Translations under genes and position numbers: made by a program
Notes under the pieces: generated by a model
What the model was told of the DNA's origin: nothing
Databases searched by the model: none
The model's input: the letters and a program-made list of their open reading frames with translations, nothing else
Part shown: one piece after another, positions 1-6,111 of the stretch
How positions within the stretch are numbered: position 1 is the stretch's first letter
Layout: each line of letters opens with the position of its first letter
Assembly: GCA_050303435.1 (NCBI GenBank)
Contig: JBNLBT010000142.1
Span: 1-6,670, forward strand
DNA length: 6,670 bases
From: JBNLBT01 sp050303435
GTDB lineage: Bacteria; Pseudomonadota; Gammaproteobacteria; Xanthomonadales; Marinicellaceae
Direction of reading: 5' to 3'

Positions 1-1
1 C

Positions 2-244
2 CTGATCATTGAAAACATCACGCGACGGGATCAGGTCATTGCGTGGCTGGGACCACCTTCTGGAAAGCGGATTTATCCAATGATTGCTGATAAGTACGCA
101 TCCGTTGATTATTACACGTATTATCACAATAGATCTGGGTCGGTCATTTATACGTTTGACATCAAGCTGCTGCAACTGGTTGTTACGTATAATTTAGAGA
201 ACGTGGTCACTCACGTCTTCAAACGTGAGTATTCAACCCGTTGA
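2..244 (+). CDS. C-terminal part of a small BamE/SmpA-like lipoprotein (5' truncated)
   Basis: The reading frame is open from the left edge to a TGA at 242-244, giving 80 residues of a protein whose start lies outside the window. It begins LIENITRRDQVIAWLGPP, continues through a Tyr-rich stretch (YYTYYHNRSG) and ends in alternating hydrophobic strands (VIYTFDIKLLQLVVTYN, then VVTHVFKREYS). The order 'T-x-x-x-V-x-x-x-LG-P', then an aromatic strand, then 'L-x-V-x-Y/F-x-x-x-x-V' resembles the BamE/SmpA/OmlA fold of small outer-membrane lipoproteins. This is a pattern judgement, not a database match. The lipobox that would support it should lie upstream of the window. Other small periplasmic lipoproteins with the same fold remain possible. 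The next gene is on the opposite strand, so this gene ends its transcription unit here. Confidence 0.55.
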   Translation: MIIENITRRDQVIAWLGPPSGKRIYPMIADKYASVDYYTYYHNRSGSVIYTFDIKLLQLVVTYNLENVVTHVFKREYSTR

Positions 245-281
245 AGAACGTCTCATCACTTCGAAAATGGCGACGTTTCAA
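241..281 (+). terminator. Weak stem-loop just after the lipoprotein-like gene
   Basis: AACGTC (247-252) pairs with GACGTT (272-277). With a two-base bulge the stem extends to TTGA (241-244) and TCAA (278-281). It overlaps the stop codon of the upstream gene and sits where a terminator would be expected. The loop is long (19 bases) and no T-run follows, so it is a poor intrinsic terminator and may be a chance structure. The rest of 282-410 shows nothing recognisable. Confidence 0.2.
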
Positions 282-414
282 GCAATGTCAGGGTGCGGAT
301 TTCCAGAGAATAATTGAAGGGCTGAATTGACATTGGTTGCGGTGAGGTCATCGCGAGTCATCTATTTATAGGTCATGTTGTGATCGTAACCTGGTCGATG
401 CCCTGAAATGGGAA

Positions 415-444
415 CCTTCAAGGACAGCACGCTGCCCTTGAAGG
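415..444 (-). terminator. Inverted repeat downstream of the beta-helix gene
   Basis: CCTTCAAGG (415-423) and CCTTGAAGG (436-444) form a perfect 9-bp stem with a 12-base loop, about 20 bases beyond the minus-strand stop at 465. The position fits a terminator for the beta-helix gene. On neither strand is the stem followed by a clear T-run, so any termination would be factor-dependent or weak, and the hairpin could instead protect the 3' end of the mRNA. The lipoprotein-like gene on the plus strand also runs toward it. Confidence 0.4.
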
Positions 445-464
445 GTCCATTGATGTGCGGCATG

Positions 465-1706
465 TCAAAAGGCCTCAAAGCCGCCTGTAAACAGAATGTC
501 GTTGATTTCCACTGCGCCGATGTCGCAGCGGACGGTGCCGTCGGCGTCGCCGTCGAACGGCCGGGTGAAGCCGCGCTGGTCGAGATCGTCGCACAGCCCG
601 GCATCGTTGGCGTCGATCACCGGGCTGTCGGCCAGCGGTCGGTGCGTGGGGGTGAACCCGCCGTTGTCCTGCAGTGGGCCGAGTTTGGCCTCGGCGACTG
701 TGGTGTGGTTGCTGGCGAATACATTGCAGCTGCCGTCGCTGTCGAGATTGCCGATGTTGTCCGACTCGGCACTGATGTCGGTGAATTCGCAGTCCGCGAA
801 GCTGTTGTGGGCGATGATGCTGTTGCTGATGAATATTTTCTGCTGGTCGGTGTTTGTCATCAGTCCGTTGCTGTTGTTGTTGATGACTGTTGAATCTGCG
901 ATGCTCAAGTTGGTCTGGCCGCCATTGTTGTTGTCAATCGCTGCGCCGTTGGATTGTATAGTGCTGGTGTTGCCAGAAAAGGTGCTGGCAAACACCGTGC
1001 CGCCCAAAAGGGTAAACAGGCCTGCGCCATTCTTGGCAGTGTTGTCATGAAAGGTAGACCGGTTCACGATGTTCAAATCGCTGCGCATAAAGACGCCGCC
1101 GCCTTTAAATGTGGCCGTGTTGTTGTTCACATTGACTTGATCCAAAATGAGTTGACCTGCGTTGGAAAACACCCCACCGCCGTCGACGCTGCTGGAACAA
1201 TTGTGCACCACAGTGTTTTGAATCGTTGTGTGTTCCAGTGTCATGATGCAGCCGCCGCGATCATTGTTGATTGTCGAGGCGCCATTACCACGGGTGAATG
1301 TCAATCCGCGGATGAAGACCGTCCGAATTGTGCTGAACTCGTCGCTGATGGTCAGCACGCGACTGGCTTCATTGCCATCCAGGGTCAACAGATGGGCGCC
1401 GGGGCCGTCCAGTTCCATGTCGGCTGTGATGTGCAGTTCACCCGCCTGCAGCACGATGGTTTGCGGCGTGGAAAATACATTTGGGTCGAACTCGACCCTT
1501 GAGCCTGGAGTGCCATTGGCCGATTCGATGGCCTCGCGCAAGGTCACGGCGCCCGGCGCCGGATCCGTTGGATCGGCGGTGGAATTGACGGTGAAAACGC
1601 CTCCGGCCTGTGCCGGGGCCGTGCACAACAGGCCGATCAGCGCCGCTGCGGTGAATCGAGGTGTCTTGGGGCGCAGATGGGCGCCCTGTGTTTGCAGAAA
1701 TTTCAT
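465..1706 (-). CDS. Secreted right-handed beta-helix protein with CSLREA-like and choice-of-anchor-Q-like regions
   Basis: This encodes a 413-residue exported protein of unknown specific function, probably surface-exposed or secreted. Residues 1-34 form a signal peptide with basic residues, the hydrophobic core AALIGLLCTAPAQA and a likely cleavage after AQA. Residues 38-65 (FTVNSTADPTDPAPG, then TLREAIESANGTPG) match the CSLREA-type motif found at the start of many bacterial beta-helix proteins. Residues 85-335 carry repeating short strands rich in Asn, Gly and Thr with GGGVF and NNN turns (for example 176-180 and 202-206), typical of a parallel beta-helix. Residues 343-400 (GPLQDNGGFTPTHRPL, SPVIDANDAG, DQRGFTRP, CDIGAVE) match the choice-of-anchor Q pattern. 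The protein ends ILFTGGFEAF. The start at 1706 is chosen because the signal peptide follows directly and GGGAGGGG precedes it. An in-frame ATG at 1805 would add 33 residues before the signal peptide. No catalytic residues were identified. Adhesin-like or glycan-binding roles are only guesses. Confidence 0.88.
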   Translation of the reverse strand: MKFLQTQGAHLRPKTPRFTAAALIGLLCTAPAQAGGVFTVNSTADPTDPAPGAVTLREAIESANGTPGSRVEFDPNVFSTPQTIVLQAGELHITADMELDGPGAHLLTLDGNEASRVLTISDEFSTIRTVFIRGLTFTRGNGASTINNDRGGCIMTLEHTTIQNTVVHNCSSSVDGGGVFSNAGQLILDQVNVNNNTATFKGGGVFMRSDLNIVNRSTFHDNTAKNGAGLFTLLGGTVFASTFSGNTSTIQSNGAAIDNNNGGQTNLSIADSTVINNNSNGLMTNTDQQKIFISNSIIAHNSFADCEFTDISAESDNIGNLDSDGSCNVFASNHTTVAEAKLGPLQDNGGFTPTHRPLADSPVIDANDAGLCDDLDQRGFTRPFDGDADGTVRCDIGAVEINDILFTGGFEAF

Positions 1707-1709
1707 GTT

Positions 1710-1717
1710 CCCCTCCC
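1710..1717 (-). promoter_or_regulatory. Ribosome binding site deciding the beta-helix gene start
   Basis: On the minus strand GGGAGGGG lies just upstream of the ATG at 1706, with the GGAG core six bases from the start codon. This is a strong Shine-Dalgarno sequence and supports 1706 over the in-frame upstream ATG at 1805. Confidence 0.75.
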
Positions 1718-1842
1718 TCGCTTTTAAATGGACGGTGCCGCATCGCCTTGATCTCAAATGACCAGATGTTGCCTTGGCCGTTTGACCCCCTTCAAGCCAC
1801 TGCACTGGGTGCGAGTGTGATGCGGTGCTTCAATCAGGGCCC

Positions 1843-1871
1843 ATTTAATCAGAGCACGCGTGCATTGTCTT
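1843..1871 (-). promoter_or_regulatory. Weak candidate promoter for the beta-helix gene with a palindromic spacer
   Basis: On the minus strand AAGACA (1866-1871) and TTAAAT (1843-1848) are 17 bases apart, each matching four of six sigma-70 consensus positions. The perfect palindrome GCACGCGTGC (1854-1863) lies inside the spacer, where a bound protein could block or twist the promoter. The implied leader is about 130 nt. Both hexamers are weak, so this is tentative. Confidence 0.2.
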
Positions 1872-1969
1872 GAGGCCGCGGCCCCAGAAAAAATCGGCTT
1901 TGGATCACAACAATCGATGCAAAGGCGCGCCATCGGGACATGTGTCCCAGATTGTGGTTGCGCATGTTG

Positions 1970-1998
1970 ACGCCGCCGGCTGTTGGATCCGGCGGTGT
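1970..1998. repeat. GC-rich inverted repeat (about 10-bp stem)
   Basis: ACGCCGCCGG (1970-1979) pairs with CCGGCGGTGT (1989-1998) around a nine-base loop, with one G-T wobble. It lies about 150 bases past the LysR stop on the minus strand. No T-run follows on either strand, so it is not a classical terminator. It could be an mRNA-end structure, part of a structured RNA, or chance in GC-rich DNA. Confidence 0.35.
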
Positions 1999-2147
1999 TG
2001 TTGGTCAGGTTCTGTTCCGCAGCAGTTCGCCCTCCAATGAGAACTCACTGCCGTCGATGTTGCCGCTTCCAGGGCAAGGGCTGCCATTGACACTTGCAGA
2101 GAAATGCAGGGGTGAGCGTCGGATATGGCGTTTTTTCAAACGATGGA

Positions 2148-3047
2148 TCAGGCTTGATTGAATGCGTGTTGAATGGAGTCGGTCAGTCGGTTCAGCCAGC
2201 CGGGCGATTGACTTTTTTTGAAAGCCAGCACCATGTTTTCTGCATTGCTGTGCTCGCAATCAACAACATTCACTGTGCTGAGTCCAAATTGCTCTGCACA
2301 AAATTCCGGAACATAGGCCAGCGCCGTGCCCCTTTGAATCAATGAAATCAAGGTGCTGAAATCATCGCATCTGAAACGGATGGTTCTTGGTATTTTGTCA
2401 TCGCGCCAGCCATCTGACCCGAGGCCCATTTTGATGCCGCAAAAAGGTGAAACGCTCGGGCAGGCAAACGGATATGTCCTGAGTTGTTCACTGTCAAGGC
2501 AACCGTCGGGGTGCGCGTTAAACAAAGGATGACTGGCTGACGCGAGCACTTTAAAAACTGTCTTTCCAAGGCTGATCAGGTGGATGTCGTCGTTGTTGAC
2601 AGAAGCGTTCGTCTGACCCGTCAGCAAAGACAGATGCACGGTTCCATCCTGCAAAAGGCGCATGGCATCGCCTTCCCATTCATTTTTTAGCTCCAAGGCA
2701 TAAAGATCGGTCGGCAGACTGTTTGTCAGTAAAGGCAGGAAATGCTGCAGTAGAACAGAAGGCCCGGCCACCTTGACTTTAATCGCGTCATTCACGCTGC
2801 CGAATGCACTGATGGCCTGTTCAGATTCACGGACAATGTGTTCTGCGTATTTGCGAAAACGCTCTCCCTGATGATTCAAGGCAATGTTTCGTCCTTGTCG
2901 ATGGAATAATTGTGTATTCAATCGCGACTCAAGGCGTTTAATTGTCTTGGATAATGCGCCGGGTGTTTTATTTAATTCCTGGGATGCTATTTGCAAATTG
3001 TTGTGTTGTGCCACGACCAAAAAGCAGATCAAATCATTGGTTTCCAT
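2148..3047 (-). CDS. LysR-family transcriptional regulator
   Basis: This encodes 299 residues, the usual length for LysR-type regulators, which bind DNA as dimers or tetramers and respond to small ligands. The N-terminus has the classic layout: METNDLICFLVVAQHNNLQIAS followed by the winged-helix reader (about 18-60) with TPGALSKTIKRLESRLNTQLFHR and then LNHQGERFRKYAEHIV. Residues about 90-299 form the substrate-binding-like effector domain, with a YVPEF segment near 245-249 typical of the second lobe. The start at 3047 puts the domain at its usual distance from the N-terminus, although no good Shine-Dalgarno sequence precedes it. The gene is divergent from the oxidoreductase at 3168 with only 120 bases between them, so that gene is its most likely target, and it probably also represses itself. 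The ligand cannot be told from sequence. Confidence 0.93.
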   Translation of the reverse strand: METNDLICFLVVAQHNNLQIASQELNKTPGALSKTIKRLESRLNTQLFHRQGRNIALNHQGERFRKYAEHIVRESEQAISAFGSVNDAIKVKVAGPSVLLQHFLPLLTNSLPTDLYALELKNEWEGDAMRLLQDGTVHLSLLTGQTNASVNNDDIHLISLGKTVFKVLASASHPLFNAHPDGCLDSEQLRTYPFACPSVSPFCGIKMGLGSDGWRDDKIPRTIRFRCDDFSTLISLIQRGTALAYVPEFCAEQFGLSTVNVVDCEHSNAENMVLAFKKSQSPGWLNRLTDSIQHAFNQA

Positions 3048-3064
3048 GGGAAAATAAGTGCTTA

Positions 3065-3099
3065 ATTTCCATCAAATCATATCTCATTTGGAAATGATT
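3065..3099. promoter_or_regulatory. Candidate LysR operator between the regulator and the oxidoreductase
   Basis: Overlapping dyads lie in this AT-rich stretch: ATTTCCA (3065-3071) with TGGAAAT (3089-3095), AATCAT (3075-3080) with ATGATT (3094-3099), and CATTT-GG-AAATG (3085-3096). LysR-type regulators bind interrupted AT-rich dyads in the gap between the divergent genes, so location and character both fit. A weak promoter for the plus-strand gene may follow (TTGTAG at 3098-3103 and TTTAAT at 3119-3124, only 15 bases apart). Which dyad is bound is inference. Confidence 0.45.
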
Positions 3100-3155
3100 G
3101 TAGATAACAATTCGATTTTTTAATCTCTGTCTGCCCCTCACAATGCGCTTTTCAC

Positions 3156-3160
3156 AGGAG
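3156..3160 (+). promoter_or_regulatory. Ribosome binding site of the oxidoreductase
   Basis: AGGAG lies seven bases before the ATG at 3168. It is a good Shine-Dalgarno match and fixes the start. Confidence 0.8.
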
Positions 3161-3167
3161 TTTTACG

Positions 3168-4181
3168 ATGCAGTATCAACAAAAACAGTGGTTGTACGTT
3201 GAACGCCCAAGCCATCGGGTTGGCGGTGAGCACTATCGGTTGGTGGACACTGTGATTGATGCAGATTTGGCCAAAAACGAGGTCTTGATTGAAGCGCAAT
3301 ACATCTCCGTCGATCCTTATATGAGGATACAACAATCCGCCAGTCCAACCTGGGATGAACCTCACCCGTTGAATGCAGTTCAAGGTGCAATGGTTGTGTC
3401 TCGGGTCAAGGAATCCAGCCACGCTGAATTCAGCGTGGGAGACTGGGTTTCGGCGTACACGGGATGGCAAAAATATGCCCTGGTTCATGGCAGTGAGTTG
3501 GAAAAATTGGATCCACACTCAGTGGATGTAACCAACGCGCTTGGTGTGTTGGGCATGCCTGGAAGAACCGCCTGGTTTGGATTGATGGAGGCGGGTGCCC
3601 CGCAAGCAGGTGATGTGGTTGTGGTTTCGGGTGCGGCGGGGGCTGTGGGTTCGTTGGTGACCCAGTTTGCGGTGAAATGTGGTTGCAAAGTCATTGCATT
3701 GGCAGGCAGCGATGCAAAATGTCAGTGGCTGTCAAGCCTCGGTGCGCATGCGTCTTTGAATTATCATGACTTTCCAGATGCCTCTTCCTTGCGCGACAAG
3801 TTGTTGGCATTGGGGGGCGTGGATGTCTACTTTGACAACGTGGGTGGTGTGATCAGTGATGCGGTGGTCTATAGTCTGAATCTGCGAGCCCGAATTGTGG
3901 TCTGCGGGCAAATATCACAGTACAGTGGCCACCTGGACAATCCAGAATTGGGCCCCCGATTCTTGCATCAGCTGCTGTATAAAAGAGCCAGAATTCAGGG
4001 GATACTGGCCAGGGATTATGCGCACAGGATGGATGAAATGGTGGCGCGAGTGAGGCCTTGGATACAATCTGGAGAGATCCAGTTTGAGACCACGATTTTT
4101 GAAGGGTTTGAAAAGTTGCCCGAGACATTGGCCGGCTTGTTTGAAGGGAAAAATACAGGCAAGGCCATTGTTAAAGTATGA
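3168..4181 (+). CDS. NADP-dependent MDR-family oxidoreductase (CurA / 2-alkenal reductase-like)
   Basis: This encodes 337 residues, close to the usual 335-350 of the zinc-free medium-chain reductases related to leukotriene B4 12-hydroxydehydrogenase and E. coli CurA. Members reduce the C=C bond of enones, enals or similar compounds with NADPH in the cytoplasm. The N-terminal catalytic domain carries YISVDPYMR (45-53), a family hallmark, and the GD-V segment near 91-94. The Rossmann nucleotide-binding domain shows SGAAGAVGS (154-162), followed by CKVIALAGSDAKC (173-185), where the region after the glycine loop favours NADPH. YFDNVGG (221-227) and the C-terminal GKNTGKAIVKV (327-337) are also typical. 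No zinc-binding cysteine or histidine cluster is apparent. Substrate is unknown. Its divergent LysR neighbour suggests induction by a substrate or related toxic electrophile. Confidence 0.9.
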   Translation: MQYQQKQWLYVERPSHRVGGEHYRLVDTVIDADLAKNEVLIEAQYISVDPYMRIQQSASPTWDEPHPLNAVQGAMVVSRVKESSHAEFSVGDWVSAYTGWQKYALVHGSELEKLDPHSVDVTNALGVLGMPGRTAWFGLMEAGAPQAGDVVVVSGAAGAVGSLVTQFAVKCGCKVIALAGSDAKCQWLSSLGAHASLNYHDFPDASSLRDKLLALGGVDVYFDNVGGVISDAVVYSLNLRARIVVCGQISQYSGHLDNPELGPRFLHQLLYKRARIQGILARDYAHRMDEMVARVRPWIQSGEIQFETTIFEGFEKLPETLAGLFEGKNTGKAIVKV

Positions 4182-4270
4182 CTTTGCCGATGTTCGCCGG
4201 ATTGGTTTATACGGATCCAATGCCCGTCTGTTTTCGACCTGCGCTTGTGTTGCGCTATTCAGTTTAATCA

Positions 4271-4294
4271 GCCCCGGTTCTGGTGCGCCGGGGC
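4271..4294. terminator. GC-rich hairpin between convergent genes, possible bidirectional terminator
   Basis: GCCCCGG (4271-4277) pairs with CCGGGGC (4288-4294) around a ten-base loop. It lies 90 bases after the oxidoreductase stop and 31 bases beyond the isocitrate lyase stop on the other strand, where a shared terminator is expected. The trailing sequence is not T-rich on the plus strand and is only mildly AT-rich (TGATTAAAC) on the minus strand, so the call rests on position and stem strength. Confidence 0.5.
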
Positions 4295-4324
4295 CTTGTG
4301 TCATGGATTCACCAGCGCAGCAAA

Positions 4325-5920
4325 TCAATCGAACTGATTCATGGTGTTGTCGGCGCCGCCGGCTTTCAGGGCGGCGTCGCCGGAGAAGTATTCTTTGTGG
4401 TCGTCGCCGATGTTGGAGCCGGCCATGTCCTGGTGTTTGACGCAGGCCAGCGATTCGCGGATCTCCTTGCGCTGCACGCCGGTCACGTAGGCCAGCATGC
4501 CGTCTTCGCCGTAATAGCCTTTGGCCAGCTGGTCGGTGGACAAGGCGGCGGTGTGGTAGGTGGGCAGGGTGATCAGGTGGTGAAAGACGCCGGCCAGACG
4601 CGAGGCATCGCGCTGGAAATCGCGGATCATTTGATCGGCCTTGTGGCCCAGCGGGGTGTCATCGTACTGCGCATCCATCAGTTGCTCGCGTGCATAGGCG
4701 CTGAGGTCTTCACCGGCGGCGGACAGCGCATCAAACGCCTGCTGGCGGAAATTCAGGGTCCAGTTGAACGACGGCGAGTTGTTGTACACCAGCTTGGCGT
4801 TGGGCACGGCCGCGCGAATGCGTTGGACCATGCCGCCGATCTGGCCGATGTGCGGCGTGGCGGTTTCAATCCACAGCAGATCGGCGCCGTTTTGCAGGCT
4901 GGTGATGCAATCCAGCACGCAGCGGTCTTCGCCGCTGCCGGACTTGAACTGGAACAGGCCGCTGGCCAGGCGCTTGGGTCGCACCAGACGGCCGTTTTGT
5001 TTGATCACCACGTCACCGTTGTGCAAATTCTCCGCGGTGATGTCTTCGCAATCCAGAAAGGCGTTGTATTGATCACCCAGGTCGCCGGGTTGTTGCGTCA
5101 CGGCGATTTGTTTGGTCAGGCCGGCGCCCAGCGAGTCGGTGCGCGCCACGATCACGCCGTCGTCCACACCCAGTTCCAGAAAGGCGTAGCGCACGGCGCG
5201 GATTTTGGCCAGGAAATCGGCGTGCGGCACGGTGACTTTGCCGTCCTGATGGCCGCATTGTTTTTCATCCGACACCTGGTTTTCAATTTGAATCGCGCAG
5301 GCACCGGCTTCAATCATTTTTTTCGCCAGCAGGTAGGTGGCTTCTTCGTTGCCAAAGCCGGCGTCGATGTCGGCGATGATGGGCACCACGTGGGTCTGGA
5401 AATTGTCGATGGCTTCCTGGGTTCTTTGCACTTTGAGTTCATCGCCGCTGGCGCGCGCGGCATCCAGGTCCTTGAACAGACCACGCAGTTCGCGCGCGTC
5501 GGCCTGTTTGAGAAAGTCGTACAGTTCTTTGATCAGCGCCGGCACGCTGGTTTTTTCATGCATGGACTGATCGGGCAGGGGACCGAATTCGGAGCGCAGC
5601 GCGGCGATCATCCAGCCGGACAAGTACAGATAGCGTTTGTCGGTGGTGCCGTGGTGTTTTTTCACCGCGATCATCTTCTGCTGACCGATGAAGCCGTGCC
5701 AGCAACCCAGTGACTGCGTGTAATTGGATGCGTCCTGATCGTAATCCTGCATGTCCTTGCGCACGATGGCGGCGGTGTATCGGGCAATGTCCAAACCGGT
5801 TTTAAAACGGTTTTGCAGTTTCATGCGCGCCACGTACTCGGGGTTGATGGCCGCCCAGTGAGACTGGCGCTGTTTGATGAGTCCGTCGGCTGATTGCACT
5901 TCTGATTGGTAATTTGACAT
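4325..5920 (-). CDS. aceA: Isocitrate lyase, long (531-residue) Pseudomonas-type
   Basis: This cytoplasmic Mg2+-dependent enzyme cleaves isocitrate to succinate and glyoxylate, the first step of the glyoxylate bypass. The 531 residues match, as I recall it, the Pseudomonas aeruginosa-type enzyme rather than the 434-residue E. coli AceA. Visible landmarks are YLSGW (98-102), the metal-binding IADIDAGFGN (182-191), the catalytic loop KQCGH (220-224, with Gln where the short enzymes have a second Lys), VARTDS (258-263), DLLWIET (347-353), NSPSFNW (381-387) and LPTYHTAAL (452-460). The part between VARTDS and DLLWIET is longer than in E. coli. The start at 5920 (MSNYQSEVQ) agrees with the family. 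An in-frame ATG at 6031 would add 37 residues without family character. The Shine-Dalgarno sequence is weak. It is divergent from malate synthase G, its pathway partner. The sequence is intact, with no frameshift. Confidence 0.97.
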   Translation of the reverse strand: MSNYQSEVQSADGLIKQRQSHWAAINPEYVARMKLQNRFKTGLDIARYTAAIVRKDMQDYDQDASNYTQSLGCWHGFIGQQKMIAVKKHHGTTDKRYLYLSGWMIAALRSEFGPLPDQSMHEKTSVPALIKELYDFLKQADARELRGLFKDLDAARASGDELKVQRTQEAIDNFQTHVVPIIADIDAGFGNEEATYLLAKKMIEAGACAIQIENQVSDEKQCGHQDGKVTVPHADFLAKIRAVRYAFLELGVDDGVIVARTDSLGAGLTKQIAVTQQPGDLGDQYNAFLDCEDITAENLHNGDVVIKQNGRLVRPKRLASGLFQFKSGSGEDRCVLDCITSLQNGADLLWIETATPHIGQIGGMVQRIRAAVPNAKLVYNNSPSFNWTLNFRQQAFDALSAAGEDLSAYAREQLMDAQYDDTPLGHKADQMIRDFQRDASRLAGVFHHLITLPTYHTAALSTDQLAKGYYGEDGMLAYVTGVQRKEIRESLACVKHQDMAGSNIGDDHKEYFSGDAALKAGGADNTMNQFD

Positions 5921-5941
5921 GGTTGTTAAAAGTCCAAAGGG

Positions 5942-5962
5942 TCGGTCACCCTCGGCAACCGA
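5942..5962 (-). promoter_or_regulatory. Small stem-loop in the isocitrate lyase leader
   Basis: TCGGT (5942-5946) pairs with ACCGA (5958-5962) around an 11-base loop, 22 bases before the start codon on the minus strand. With the weak Shine-Dalgarno sequence it could affect translation, but a five-bp stem is near chance. Confidence 0.15.
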
Positions 5963-6007
5963 ATGAAAAAAAACACGCCGGTAACGCAAACGCTCGAAAA
6001 ATGTGTT

Positions 6008-6032
6008 CGTGAATATTACGAGCAAATTCACG
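6008..6032. promoter_or_regulatory. Dyad in the isocitrate lyase leader
   Basis: CGTGAAT (6008-6014) and ATTCACG (6026-6032) form a perfect 7-bp inverted repeat with an 11-base centre. It lies about 90 bases upstream of the isocitrate lyase start and downstream of its candidate promoter. It could be an operator for a dimeric regulator or a leader hairpin in the mRNA. Neither role is demonstrated by the sequence alone. Confidence 0.35.
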
Positions 6033-6076
6033 GCTTTTAAACACTTTTATGCTAATTTATCGGGAAAATAATTTTT

Positions 6077-6104
6077 ATAATACTTTCGTCGATTTTTTCG
6101 GCAA
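6077..6104 (-). promoter_or_regulatory. Candidate sigma-70 promoter for isocitrate lyase
   Basis: On the minus strand TTGCCG (6099-6104) and TATTAT (6077-6082) are 16 bases apart and match four and five of six consensus positions. It implies a leader of about 150 nt before the start at 5920. Other AT-rich hexamers nearer the gene could also serve. Confidence 0.4.
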
Positions 6105-6111
6105 ATTAGAG

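Larger units (their letters stand above)
1707..2147. other. 441-base intergenic region with several GC-rich dyads and no convincing gene
   Basis: This lies between two minus-strand genes. Reading both strands, I see only short frames without recognisable protein character. Near the LysR end, CGTTT-TTTC-AAACG (2129-2142) is a small AT-rich hairpin just past the LysR stop, too weak to call a terminator. Between 1854 and 1998 there are five short dyads: GCACGCGTGC, GGCCGCGGCC, GGCGCGCC, GGGACA-TG-TGTCCC, and a longer stem at 1970-1998. The region should contain the beta-helix promoter and the end of the LysR transcript. Confidence 0.5.

Noticed and set aside
347..376. Three GTCAT copies at 347, 357 and 372 as a direct-repeat binding array
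   Set aside because: The unit is only five bases, spacing is uneven (10 and 15) and there is no plausible target gene downstream on either strand.
408..1761. Several overlapping plus-strand open frames across the beta-helix gene
   Set aside because: They overlap one another and lie opposite a protein with a clear signal peptide, repeat structure and conserved C-terminal motifs. None has family character.
1707..1805. Beta-helix protein starting at the in-frame ATG at 1805
   Set aside because: It would place 33 residues before a normal signal peptide, while a strong ribosome binding site supports 1706.
1940..2161. A 73-residue plus-strand frame in the same intergenic region
   Set aside because: No Shine-Dalgarno sequence, no domain character, and it runs into the antisense of the LysR gene.
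1905..2259. Short minus-strand frames between the LysR and beta-helix genes, including a stretch reading CPGSGNIDGSEFSLEG
   Set aside because: The frame starts inside the LysR gene out of phase, has no ribosome binding site and matches nothing I recognise. A decayed gene fragment is possible but unsupported.
3138..3518. Minus-strand frames opposite the 5' half of the oxidoreductase
   Set aside because: They are antisense to a conserved gene and show no domain or start signal.
3915..4328. A 137-residue minus-strand frame spanning the oxidoreductase 3' end and the convergent gap
   Set aside because: Antisense to a conserved C-terminus and without family character or ribosome binding site.
4283..5713. 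A 476-residue plus-strand open frame across the isocitrate lyase gene
   Set aside because: It is fully antisense to a clearly conserved enzyme, has low-complexity Val/Gly/Ala/His-rich content and no recognisable domain. GC-biased codon use in the true gene explains the open frame.
5966..5973. A8/T8 run in the isocitrate lyase leader as an intrinsic terminator or attenuator
   Set aside because: The preceding GC-rich sequence on the minus strand does not fold into a matching stem, so no terminator hairpin is seen.
5921..6031. Isocitrate lyase starting at the in-frame ATG at 6031
   Set aside because: The extra 37 residues look like translated leader. The family N-terminus begins at MSNYQ (5920), and the extension would swallow most of the leader.
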